Assembly: GCA_910576895.1 (NCBI GenBank)
Contig: CAJTJZ010000004.1
Location: forward strand, 37,487-101,486
Direction of reading: 5' to 3'
From: an uncultured Lachnospiraceae bacterium
Lineage (GTDB): Bacteria; Bacillota; Clostridia; Lachnospirales; Lachnospiraceae
DNA length: 64,000 bases
The notes under the pieces were generated by a model, which did no database searches, was not told the origin of the DNA, and saw nothing but the letters and a program-made list of their open reading frames with translations. Positions 17,533 through 26,008 of this stretch are shown piece after piece. The position numbers and the translations under genes were made by a program. Within the stretch, counting starts at the first letter, position 1; each line of letters begins with the position of its first letter.

Positions 17533-18243
17533 ATGAGTGAAATATTAAAGTTATGTCATATAGAAAAAATATATGGAGAAAAAGAAAGTAAGGTTTTTGC
17601 CTTGCATGATGTTAATATGCAGGTAAAAGAGGGAGAATTTATTGCGATTGTGGGAACTTCTGGTTCTGGAAAATCTACTTTGCTCAACTTAATAGGAGGG
17701 CTTGATACACCTACAAAGGGAAAGATTCTTATAAAAGGCAGAGAACTTAATTTATTAAAACGAAAAGAATTGACTATTTTTAGAAGAAGAAATATAGGAT
17801 TTGTTTTTCAAAATTATAGCTTAATGCCTGTTTTAAATGTATATGATAATGTTGCACTTCCCATAACATTTGATAGAGGAAATCATAAAAATCATGATTA
17901 TATAGAGGAATTATTAAAAGAGTTAGGGATTTGGGATAAAAGAAAAAAATATCCAAGTGAATTATCTGGTGGGCAGCAGCAAAGAACAGCGATTGCAAGA
18001 GCCATGATAAATAAGCCAGCCATTCTTCTAGCGGATGAACCAACAGGAAATCTTGATACCAGTACAGCATTAGAAGTTATGGGATTATTAAAAACAAGCT
18101 GTCAAAAATATAATCAAACAATTTTAATGGTAACTCATAATGAAGCAATTGCTCAAACTTGTGATAGAATTATTCATATTGAAGATGGAAAAATATTGCA
18201 AAAACCTTTGTTTTTAGAAAAGGATGGTGATAAAAAATGTTAA
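17533..18243 (+). CDS. ABC transporter ATP-binding protein (MacB/LolD/BceA type)
   Basis: 236 residues. Walker A is GTSGSGKST (about 41-49), the Q-loop is GFVFQNYSLMPVLNVYDNVALP, the signature is LSGGQQQR and Walker B is ILLADEPTGNLD, the sequence characteristic of the MacB/LolD/BceA group. This group pairs with FtsX-type permeases, and the permease gene overlaps its stop by 7 bp. With the upstream kinase and regulator it should form an antimicrobial-peptide sensing and detoxification module. It starts 114 bp after the kinase gene. Confidence 0.93.
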   Translation: MSEILKLCHIEKIYGEKESKVFALHDVNMQVKEGEFIAIVGTSGSGKSTLLNLIGGLDTPTKGKILIKGRELNLLKRKELTIFRRRNIGFVFQNYSLMPVLNVYDNVALPITFDRGNHKNHDYIEELLKELGIWDKRKKYPSELSGGQQQRTAIARAMINKPAILLADEPTGNLDTSTALEVMGLLKTSCQKYNQTILMVTHNEAIAQTCDRIIHIEDGKILQKPLFLEKDGDKKC

Positions 18244-20843
18244 AATTAGCATATCAATATATTTTATATTATAAGAGTCAAGCATTTGCAATTCTTGCAA
18301 GTATTATTTTAACGACTGCTTTATTATCAGGAATGAGTTCTTTTATGTATAGCAATACCTGTAATGATTTGGAAAATAAAAAAACAATGTATGGCTCATG
18401 GCATTATTCTATTTTAATGGATAAAGATATTTCAAAATTTTATAATAAAAAAGAAAAGGAGTTTTCTGTTGTTCAATATGGAAAAATGGAGATAGTAGAC
18501 AAAATCGAAGAACAGTATTTAATTTATTTTCTTAAAACAGATAATGTATATAGAAAATTAACACATCGGGAAATTGTGAAGGGAAATTATCCAAAGAAAT
18601 CAAATGAAATTGCAATGGATCGCTATACTTTGGGAAATCTTGGTTTTTCTGAACAGATTGGAGATAGTATTGATTTTAATGGAAAAGAATATATTCTTAG
18701 TGGAATCATAGAAAGTATCTGGGCAGAAGATACCGATGTAATGGAAATATTTGTGGGAGATGATTTTAATAAAAATATAGGGGAGAAAGAAAAACTTTCT
18801 TTTTTCTATTTGCAATTTGATGAAAAGAAACCATTGTATAAACAATTAGATGCTTTCTTAAAAAAATATCATTTATCAAGTGATTGTGTGAAGGAAAATC
18901 AGGAAGTAACCGCATATCTTTCTGGGGAAAAACCAGATAGTATTTATGATATTATAAAATTTGGATTAACAAATAAAGATGGTAATTTTACTTATATTAT
19001 TTTAAAATTACAACAGGAATATCAATTATCTTTTTATGGTATGATTTTTTTTCTATGTTTTTTAAGTTTATTTGTTATTTATAGTGTCTTTAATATTTCT
19101 GTTTCTAAAAGGATATCGGAATATGGAATTATGCAGACACTTGGAATTAGTGAAACACAGATTGGCATTACTTTTGTTTTGGAATTATGGTTATTATTTC
19201 TTATTGGATATCCCTTGGGATGTTTTTTAGGAAATGGTATTTTGAATTTATTTTATCAGAAATTACAGCATAATCAAGTATTTATACAAGAAGAAATAGG
19301 TACAGCAAAATTTTATATAGCATGCCCTGTTATATTTTTTGGTTTTATTTTTTTACTGTTATCTTTTCTATTGATTGCATTTCTTGTAGTGCATATTTTA
19401 AGAAAGCAATCTATTTATCAAGCAATAAAAGGAGATTATTTTCTAAAGAAGGGAAGAAAAATTTATAGTAAACATTATTTTTATCTTGCCGATATTGTTA
19501 CAAGAAAATTTTTATTTTCTAATAAAAAAAAGGTAATTGGAATTTTACTTTCTTTATCTATTGGCAGTTGTATTTTTCTTTGTACTATTTATATGGCAGA
19601 AAATTTAAAAGTTCATGCAGAAATGTCAATGAAAGCAGATGATGGATTAAATTCTGATTATAAAATTTCCATAAAATCAAAAAAAATGTCAGATACAATT
19701 CCAGCAGATATTGTGGATACTATAAAGGAAATAAAAGAATTATCAGAAGCGTATGCTGTAAAATATATATTAGGAGAAATTACAATTCAAAAAGAAGAAT
19801 TAGAATGGGAGGAGTATTTTGATGAACAAAATAAGGATCCATATTATCAACAAAATTTTGGAGGGATTTGTGTAAAAAAGAAAGATGGAACTTATGGAAT
19901 TAAATATGATATTTATGGATATGATGATGGAATGATAGAGAAACTTTCCGAATTTCTTTTAGAAGGAAAACTTAAAAAAGAGGAATTAAAACAGGGAAAT
20001 AAAATTATTGCTGTTGCTAATATGGATGCACAAGGAAATTATAATTTTTATGGAAAGCATCCGGGAGATAAAATTACATTAAAAGTACCAAAGGATTTAA
20101 ATTGCGATAAAGAAATATTAAAATTTCAAAGTAAAGAAACAAATTATGTGGAAAAAGAATTTGAAATTGCAGCAATTCTTAGCCGTTCTTTAACAAAGGA
20201 AGATAATTTTTTAGTTGTTCCTCCATGGAATGATGCACCAAGTCTTATTATGACAAATCAGGAAATGGAAAAGCAATATGGCATAAAAAATTATAGGCTT
20301 TTTCATATATCTACTTCTAAAAAAGAAATGATTGATAATATAAGAAATCGGCTTTTAAATGAAATTCATGACATACCAAAAGCAGTATTGCAGGGATATA
20401 CAACGGAAATGGAAATAAAGAAAAATCAGCTTTTACAACAGGAACTATTTTTCTTTGCAATTGCAGGAATTTTATTAGTAATAAGTTTATTTCATATTAT
20501 AAATAGCATGACCTATTCTATTTTTTCACATAAACGAGAATATAGTATTATGCGTGCTATGGGGATAACGGATATAGGATTTTATAAAATGATAATAAAA
20601 GCAGGAATATTATATGGATTACTTACAGATATCTTTATTTTTTTACTTTATCATATGATTTTACGACAGGGAATGAATTATTATATGGTTCATATTGTGC
20701 AGTTTTTGCATATAAAAACAGAAGTGCCAAGTCTTATTATGATAATGCTTATGATATTAAATTTATTAATTACAGTAATTTCAGTCGTAATTCCAGCAAG
20801 GCAGGTTGTAAAATCTAATATCATTTCTGAAATTTCTGCGTAG
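18237..20843 (+). CDS. FtsX-domain ABC permease, 868 residues
   Basis: Large permease with two FtsX repeats. A first helix at about 16-36 is followed by an extracytoplasmic MacB-like domain to about 255. Three helices lie between about 258 and 400, and another near 435. A second extracytoplasmic domain runs from about 455 to 735, with three helices to the end. SVSKRISEYGIMQTLGIS and SHKREYSIMRAMGI are the paired cytoplasmic FtsX motifs. BceB permeases have ten helices and about 650 residues; this one is longer with two exposed domains, closer to the SalY/YvcS-like 800-residue group. The start overlaps the ATPase gene. Substrate is unknown. Confidence 0.9.
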   Translation: MLKLAYQYILYYKSQAFAILASIILTTALLSGMSSFMYSNTCNDLENKKTMYGSWHYSILMDKDISKFYNKKEKEFSVVQYGKMEIVDKIEEQYLIYFLKTDNVYRKLTHREIVKGNYPKKSNEIAMDRYTLGNLGFSEQIGDSIDFNGKEYILSGIIESIWAEDTDVMEIFVGDDFNKNIGEKEKLSFFYLQFDEKKPLYKQLDAFLKKYHLSSDCVKENQEVTAYLSGEKPDSIYDIIKFGLTNKDGNFTYIILKLQQEYQLSFYGMIFFLCFLSLFVIYSVFNISVSKRISEYGIMQTLGISETQIGITFVLELWLLFLIGYPLGCFLGNGILNLFYQKLQHNQVFIQEEIGTAKFYIACPVIFFGFIFLLLSFLLIAFLVVHILRKQSIYQAIKGDYFLKKGRKIYSKHYFYLADIVTRKFLFSNKKKVIGILLSLSIGSCIFLCTIYMAENLKVHAEMSMKADDGLNSDYKISIKSKKMSDTIPADIVDTIKEIKELSEAYAVKYILGEITIQKEELEWEEYFDEQNKDPYYQQNFGGICVKKKDGTYGIKYDIYGYDDGMIEKLSEFLLEGKLKKEELKQGNKIIAVANMDAQGNYNFYGKHPGDKITLKVPKDLNCDKEILKFQSKETNYVEKEFEIAAILSRSLTKEDNFLVVPPWNDAPSLIMTNQEMEKQYGIKNYRLFHISTSKKEMIDNIRNRLLNEIHDIPKAVLQGYTTEMEIKKNQLLQQELFFFAIAGILLVISLFHIINSMTYSIFSHKREYSIMRAMGITDIGFYKMIIKAGILYGLLTDIFIFLLYHMILRQGMNYYMVHIVQFLHIKTEVPSLIMIMLMILNLLITVISVVIPARQVVKSNIISEISA

Positions 20844-20874
20844 ATCTTGAAAAAGAAATTATGGGGGAGGATTT

Positions 20875-20908
20875 GGCAGCTCTTTTAGGGCTGCCAATTA
20901 GATTTTTT
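20875..20908 (+). terminator. Terminator after the FtsX permease
   Basis: A 9-bp stem GGCAGCTCT (20875-20883) with AGGGCTGCC (20887-20895), two G-U/G-T pairs, is followed after seven bases by TTTTTT. The T run is slightly displaced, so efficiency is uncertain. Confidence 0.6.
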
Positions 20909-20932
20909 ATAGATTTTATTCAAATATAGTAT

Positions 20933-22132
20933 TTAATCTCCAATTAAAACGGGCATATACCAATATCCAAATTCTCCATTTTTATCTTCTACATTTCTTG
21001 CAGGTTTAAAATCGCTAAAGCCAAACATTGCTGCCATAAATTGTTCTCTGTTTTGACAAATTCCCGGTGCACAAATAACATATTCAAAACTAGAACCATG
21101 TTTTCTTCTGGCAAGAAGAAGATGACGGTAACTGTAATAGCTATGTAATAAAAAACTGTTATTTGCTAAGATCCAGCTTTCCATTGGCAGCCTTCCAATA
21201 TCTTGTGGTTCGATTCGTACACAGTCTGTCATTTCGTCATCTTCAAATGGATACATCTGTGGAAATTGATAAAAAACGGCTGGCAGATTATCAGAGAATG
21301 GTCTGTCTGTTTCCATTTTGATAAGTTGCGGATTTTGATCTTTTTTTTCTATTTGCGGCATTTTCTGATCATTTTCTTTTTTTTGTGTTTCTTCTTTTTG
21401 TTCCTTTGTTTCCTGCTTTTGATCTTCCTGTTTTTGCTCTTTTTCTAAATTATTTTCTATTTGAGTTTCTGGCAGGATTTCTGTCATTTTTCCCATTTCT
21501 TCCAATTCTTTTTCTTTAGATTTCGTTTGTGGATAAGTTTCTGTTTTATTTTCCCATGACATGTTTTGTTCTTTTTCTATTTCTTTTGAATCTTCTTCCT
21601 GTAAGTCAGTTTCTATAAAGGATGCTGCTTGCAGTATCCTGTTTCCCTGTCTTTCTTCTATTTGTTTTATAGAAGTTTTTGAAGTTTCTGAGGTTTTATT
21701 AGAAATATTTGTGAAATATCTTTGTTCCGTTGTGTCTTTTTTAGAAACAAATTTTAATTTTTTTAATATAATTTTATGATCGTCCCATTCGCTTCCGAAA
21801 AATTTTTCTAAGGAGCTATAAATAATCATTCCTTTGATTTCTTCCATGCAATAGCCAGTTTCCATAATATTATCAGAATATAACATAGATCTTAATTCTC
21901 CTGTCATATTGCTGATTTGCATTTTTCCAATAGGAAGAAGTTCAAGCTCTCCTTGCTTTCTAATAAAAAGACAAACATCTAGCAATTTTCCATTCATACT
22001 TGGCACACGGATTCGGCTGGTTATTTTACATTTTCCATTCATTTGTTCTACCCTTGCAAATCCAACATTATTTCTTTTTCTTCCGTTTTCATAATTATAT
22101 AAATAGTAAGTCTCTCTTTTATAGTCAGACAT
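20933..22132 (-). CDS. Conserved hypothetical protein with charged linker
   Basis: 399 residues. There is no signal peptide or membrane helix. Three parts can be seen. The N-terminal about 125 residues have beta-rich spacing (YYLYNYENGRKRNNVGFARVEQMNGKCKI). Residues about 130-275 are an E/K/Q-rich low-complexity linker, strongly coiled-coil or disordered. The C-terminal about 120 residues are well ordered (CVRIEPQDIGRLPMESW, then SYYSYRHLLLARRKHG, ending GEFGYWYMPVLIGD). The pattern resembles uncharacterised two-domain proteins of Lachnospiraceae, but I cannot assign a function. The ATG is preceded by AGGAGGGG. It is a single gene, convergent with the FtsX permease. Confidence 0.8.
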   Translation of the reverse strand: MSDYKRETYYLYNYENGRKRNNVGFARVEQMNGKCKITSRIRVPSMNGKLLDVCLFIRKQGELELLPIGKMQISNMTGELRSMLYSDNIMETGYCMEEIKGMIIYSSLEKFFGSEWDDHKIILKKLKFVSKKDTTEQRYFTNISNKTSETSKTSIKQIEERQGNRILQAASFIETDLQEEDSKEIEKEQNMSWENKTETYPQTKSKEKELEEMGKMTEILPETQIENNLEKEQKQEDQKQETKEQKEETQKKENDQKMPQIEKKDQNPQLIKMETDRPFSDNLPAVFYQFPQMYPFEDDEMTDCVRIEPQDIGRLPMESWILANNSFLLHSYYSYRHLLLARRKHGSSFEYVICAPGICQNREQFMAAMFGFSDFKPARNVEDKNGEFGYWYMPVLIGD

Positions 22133-22167
22133 ACAATAACCCCTCCTGATAGTCTTTCTCCTTTTTT

Positions 22168-22197
22168 ATTATAAGTTGGTAAATGCTTGGCAAGCAA
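22168..22197 (-). promoter_or_regulatory. Promoter of the linker-protein gene
   Basis: Reading on the minus strand: TTGCTT (22197-22192), 18-bp spacer, TATAAT (22173-22168), about 35 bp before the ATG at 22132. Confidence 0.45.
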
Positions 22198-22340
22198 CAT
22201 AAATCCATAGCAAATATCGACAAAAAAAGAAATTCTTATGAAAAAAGAAGTGCATTGCTAATTGTCTTATTATTTATTATACTATACAATTAAGAAAGCT
22301 TTACAAAAGGAATTTTTTAAAAGAAAGGAATTTAATAACT

Positions 22341-24320
22341 ATGAAAAAAACAATTGGAATCCTTGCTCATGTTGATGCTGGAAAAACAACACTTTCCGAA
22401 CAGATTTTATATCATGCAGGTGCGATTTCTTCTTGTGGTCGCGTTGATCATAAAGATACTTTTTTAGATAATCATGAAATTGAACAAAATAGAGGAATTA
22501 CTATTTTTTCTGGGCTTGCTCACTTTTTCTGGAATGATAATGATTATTATTTAATTGATACACCGGGTCATATTGATTTTGCTGGGGAAACGGAGCGTGC
22601 CATTTCTATTTTAGATTATGCGATTCTTGTTATTAATACAGCCGCTGGTATGGAAGCTTATACTTTATCTTTATTTCAATTATTAAAAAAACATCAGATT
22701 CCTGTTTTTTTCTTTTTAAATAAAATAGATTTAGTACAAGCCGATATTTCACGTTGTCTTAAAGATATTACAGAGAAATGTACAAAACAACTTTTATATA
22801 TAGAATCTTTTGATAGTTTAAATCATCCAACAGAGGATTTTATTACAAGATCTGCAGAATTAGATGATGATTTATTAGAATTATTTTTAGAGGAAGCATT
22901 AAATCAAACGGAGTTTTTGCGAGGACTTATAAAAGCGATAGGAAATAGAACTCTTTTTCCTTGTATTTCTGGATCAGCATTAAATGATAAGGGAGTGCTT
23001 GATTTTTTAGCTATTTTTGATTTATTAACAACAACAGATTATGAAGAAAAAGTACAAGAAGAATTTCATGCCATGGCATATCAAATTCGTCATGATAAAA
23101 ATGGAGAACGTCTAACATTTTTTAAAGTTCTTTCTGGAAAAATTCAGGTAAAATCTATCGTAAACTATCAAGGAAATCAGATCTTTTCTGTATCACAGGA
23201 ACATCATCATCTGAAACAGGAAATACAAGAAAAACAGGAAAAAATTAACCAAATACGCTGTTATCATGGAAGTGCTTTTACTATAGTACAGGAGGCATTT
23301 GCTGGTGATATTATTGCTGTTACAGGGCTTTCTTCTTTAAATCCTGTGAATGTATCAGAACTGGAATTTCGTCCTTCTTTAAAATCAAAAATTATTGTAA
23401 AAAATTGTAATGATATAAGATTAATTTTAAAAAATTTAAAATTATTGGAAGCAGAAGATCCATTATTAAATGTTACTTATGAACCTGCTTTGGAAGAAAT
23501 TCATTTAGAAATTATGGGAAAAGTCCAGTTAGAAGTATTAAAACAATATTTATTAGATCGTTTTTCTATGGAAGCGGAATTTGAATCTCCAGAAATTTTA
23601 TATAAAGAAACGATTGCCAGTCCTGTTTTTGGCTGTGGGCATTTTGAACCTCTTCGTCATTATGCGGAAGTTCATCTTTTATTAGAGCCTGCTGCAAGTA
23701 ATAGTGGAATTTCTTTTGAAAGCAATTGTCATGTTGACATATTAGCTTTAAATTTTCAACGTCTTATTAAGACACATGTTTTTGAAAAGGAACATAAAGG
23801 AATTTTAACTGGTTCTCCTCTGACGGATGTAAAGATTACATTAATGAAAGGGCGTTCTCATATAAAACATACAGAAGGTGGTGATTTTAGAGAGGCAACC
23901 TATCGGGCGATTCGACAGGCATTAGAACAAGCAGAAAATATTTTATTAGAGCCTTATTATTCTATAGAAATTTATGCGGATAATATTTATCTTGGGCGTA
24001 TCTTATCGGATATACGTAAATTACATGGTACATTAGAGATACAAGAACAGACAGGGAATATGATTTATATCTTGGCATCTGGACCTGTTGCTTGTTTTTT
24101 AGATTATCCACTGGAATTTATTTCCTTTACAAGAGGTACGGGTATTATTTCTATGAAACAACAAGGTTATAGGGCTTGTCATAATACAGAACAAGTAATT
24201 GCACAAAAAGGATATGATAAAGATGCTGATTTAGATAATGTTTCTTGTTCTGTATTTTGTCATAAGGGAGAATCATTTCTTGTTCCTTGGGATAAAGTAG
24301 GGGAGTATATGCATTGCTAA
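22341..24320 (+). CDS. Tet(M)/EF-G-like translation GTPase
   Basis: 659 residues of the ribosomal-protection/EF-G superfamily. The G domain shows G1 AHVDAGKT (8-15), RGITIFSG, G3 DTPGHIDF and G4 NKIDL. EF-G-like domains II-V follow. Tet(M) and Tet(O) carry a YSPVSTPADFR loop in domain IV that acts at the drug site. Here the equivalent segment reads SHIKHTEGGDFREATYRAIRQAL, so tetracycline protection cannot be assumed. Length is about 20 residues over Tet(M). The gene stands alone with a GAAAGGAA site upstream and no leader peptide or mobile-element context, which suggests a chromosomal housekeeping or stress paralogue. The alternative is a true but divergent resistance determinant. Confidence 0.85.
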   Translation: MKKTIGILAHVDAGKTTLSEQILYHAGAISSCGRVDHKDTFLDNHEIEQNRGITIFSGLAHFFWNDNDYYLIDTPGHIDFAGETERAISILDYAILVINTAAGMEAYTLSLFQLLKKHQIPVFFFLNKIDLVQADISRCLKDITEKCTKQLLYIESFDSLNHPTEDFITRSAELDDDLLELFLEEALNQTEFLRGLIKAIGNRTLFPCISGSALNDKGVLDFLAIFDLLTTTDYEEKVQEEFHAMAYQIRHDKNGERLTFFKVLSGKIQVKSIVNYQGNQIFSVSQEHHHLKQEIQEKQEKINQIRCYHGSAFTIVQEAFAGDIIAVTGLSSLNPVNVSELEFRPSLKSKIIVKNCNDIRLILKNLKLLEAEDPLLNVTYEPALEEIHLEIMGKVQLEVLKQYLLDRFSMEAEFESPEILYKETIASPVFGCGHFEPLRHYAEVHLLLEPAASNSGISFESNCHVDILALNFQRLIKTHVFEKEHKGILTGSPLTDVKITLMKGRSHIKHTEGGDFREATYRAIRQALEQAENILLEPYYSIEIYADNIYLGRILSDIRKLHGTLEIQEQTGNMIYILASGPVACFLDYPLEFISFTRGTGIISMKQQGYRACHNTEQVIAQKGYDKDADLDNVSCSVFCHKGESFLVPWDKVGEYMHC

Positions 24321-24365
24321 TCTATGATTATTTGAATTTTACCTATCTTCTATTTTTTTATAAGA

Positions 24366-24917
24366 TTATTCATATGGATTAATCATAACAAGGCGATGGC
24401 AGTCTTGCCATTGCCCATTAATTTTTATACAAGAATAGGACATTCCTTCTGGATAAAAGCCAAGTTTTTTGCTTAAATTTAAAGAAGGAATATTTTTCGG
24501 AGAAATTAAAACCTCAATACGATGTAGTTTCCATTCATGAAATATTAAATCTAAAGATTTTGCAATCGCTTCTGCTCCATAGCGGTGGCGTATATAATTT
24601 TTATCAATTTTATAGCCAAGCAGACAATTTTGATAAATGCCATAATGAATATTGCTAAAGCAAACAGACCCAATAATAGTATTGGGATTTTCTTTTAAAA
24701 ATAAATAAAAACGCAAATATTTTGAGCGAATAAATTGATTCATTTCATCAACAAGAACAGCTCTTTGATAATCAAGCGTATAAAAATTAGGAACTTTTAC
24801 TGCTTCCCATGGTTCAAAAAAGTCTTTATTACGTATATAAAAATCAAGTACAAGTTTTGCATCATTTGCAGAAAGGACTTTTAGAAAAAGTCGTCTGCTT
24901 TCTTGAGTTATATTCAT
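24366..24917 (-). CDS. GNAT acetyltransferase (RimJ/RimL type)
   Basis: 183 residues. Opening RLFLKVLSANDAKLVLDFYIRNKDFFEPWE is typical of RimJ/RimL-like protein N-acetyltransferases. IIGSVCFSNIHYG, then YGAEAIAKSLDLIFHEWKLHRIEVLISPKNIPSLNLSKKLGF supplies acetyl-CoA motif A and the terminal helix (quoted in part). The substrate may be a protein N-terminus or a small amine. The ribosome binding site is weak (GGGAT). It is convergent with the Tet(M)-like gene and divergent from tadA. Confidence 0.85.
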   Translation of the reverse strand: MNITQESRRLFLKVLSANDAKLVLDFYIRNKDFFEPWEAVKVPNFYTLDYQRAVLVDEMNQFIRSKYLRFYLFLKENPNTIIGSVCFSNIHYGIYQNCLLGYKIDKNYIRHRYGAEAIAKSLDLIFHEWKLHRIEVLISPKNIPSLNLSKKLGFYPEGMSYSCIKINGQWQDCHRLVMINPYE

Positions 24918-25031
24918 AGTATATCCCGTTTAAAAAATTTTTCTTTTCTTTATAATAATTTGTGCTATAATAGTAAAGATAAAAATAAGTATAACAAAGA
25001 AAGGATAAAAATACAAGAAGACTGTTGGAAT

Positions 25032-25517
25032 ATGGAAAAATTATCTCAGGATGAAAAATTTATGAAAGAAGCAATTCTCCAAGCAAAAAAAGCATATGCT
25101 CTTAAGGAAGTTCCGATTGGCTGTGTCATTGTTCGAGAGGGAAAAATTATTGGCAGAGGATATAATCGAAGAAATACAGATAAAAATACATTTGCTCATG
25201 CAGAGATGACAGCAATGAAAAAGGCAATGAAAATAATCGGTGATTGGCGATTAGAGGAATGTTGTTTGTATGTTACGCTAGAGCCTTGTCCTATGTGTGC
25301 AGGTGCAATTATTCAGGCGAGGATTCCAAGGGTTGTTGCAGCATGTATGAATCCAAAAGCAGGTTGTGCAGGATCGGTAATTAATCTTTTACAGCTTAAG
25401 GGGTTAAATCATCAAGCAGAATTTTTGCATGGTATTTTAGAAGACGAGTGTTCTGCAATGCTCACACAATTTTTTCGAGAATTAAGAAAACAGAAGAAAA
25501 AAAAATCCATTACTTGA
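25032..25517 (+). CDS. tadA: tRNA-specific adenosine deaminase
   Basis: 161 residues. TadA converts A34 to inosine in tRNA-Arg(ACG). Zinc-site residues are His56 and Glu58 in FAHAEM and Cys86/Cys89 in LEPCPMCAGAI, the full deaminase motif. Downstream RIPRVVAACMNPKAGCAGSV is the family's tRNA-binding segment. The frame is open upstream to 24903, but those residues are unlike TadA; I choose the ATG at 25032 although its ribosome binding site is weak. The SRP RNA promoter -35 overlaps its stop codon. tadA next to the SRP RNA is a conserved Firmicute arrangement. Confidence 0.93.
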   Translation: MEKLSQDEKFMKEAILQAKKAYALKEVPIGCVIVREGKIIGRGYNRRNTDKNTFAHAEMTAMKKAMKIIGDWRLEECCLYVTLEPCPMCAGAIIQARIPRVVAACMNPKAGCAGSVINLLQLKGLNHQAEFLHGILEDECSAMLTQFFRELRKQKKKKSIT

Positions 25518-25542
25518 CAGCATCAAAGAAATTTTATATACT
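25514..25542 (+). promoter_or_regulatory. Promoter of the SRP RNA
   Basis: TTGACA (25514-25519), 17-bp spacer, TATACT (25537-25542), near consensus. The -35 overlaps the tadA stop codon. Start would be about 40 bases before the mature RNA, so the transcript needs 5' processing. Confidence 0.7.
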
Positions 25543-25590
25543 AATATTTGTGAATGTCTTATCACGTTTTTGATTATTTGTCAAAAAGCT

Positions 25591-25856
25591 TCCGTACTAG
25601 CCGGGAAAGCAGCGGCTTCCTGTACCTGCAATCCGCTATAGCAGGGGTGAATGCCCGTCTGAGGCTTGTGTTTTGTGGAGCTGCCTTTAGTAAGTGATGT
25701 TGACGTTTTGGTCTTACGCAACAGGAATCCATGAACCGTGTCAGGTCAGGAATGAAGCAGCACTAAGTGGAAGCTTCTGTGTGCCGTAAGGGTGCCGGGA
25801 TCGAGTTAACTGCTAGAGTAACGTCCATGAAAGCAGGTCGAAGCGGGATGTGCGGA
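25591..25856 (+). ncRNA. ffs: Signal recognition particle RNA, large bacterial type
   Basis: About 266 nt. The universally conserved domain IV (SRP54/Ffh site) is at about 25740-25763: GTCAGGTCAGGAATGAAGC with the GGAA tetraloop. The ends pair (TCCGTAC at 25591-25597 with GTGCGGA at 25850-25856), closing helix 5. The region just inside the 5' end folds the Alu domain, as in the B. subtilis scRNA, so this is the long form and not the 4.5S form. It works with Ffh to target membrane and secreted proteins. Ends are judged from pairing, good to a few bases. Confidence 0.92.
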
Positions 25857-25882
25857 TTTTATAAATATAAAAATATTTTTGA

Positions 25883-25916
25883 AAACTTCTTTAGGAAACT
25901 TAAGGAAGTTTTTTTT
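25883..25916 (+). terminator. Terminator of the SRP RNA
   Basis: AAACTTCTTTA (25883-25893) pairs with TAAGGAAGTTT (25902-25912), one G-T pair, followed by a T run to 25916. Confidence 0.85.
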
Positions 25917-26008
25917 GTTCCTTTCTTGTCTATCTCTTGATTTTATGTTAATATGATAAAATAGTGGCAAATATTGTGTTAATTTAAGGTAAATATTAGG
26001 AGGTAACA

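Noticed and set aside
22341..24320. Tetracycline resistance gene tet(M)
   Set aside because: The family is right, but the Tet-specific domain IV loop is absent, so resistance is not supported. Recorded as a Tet(M)-like GTPase.
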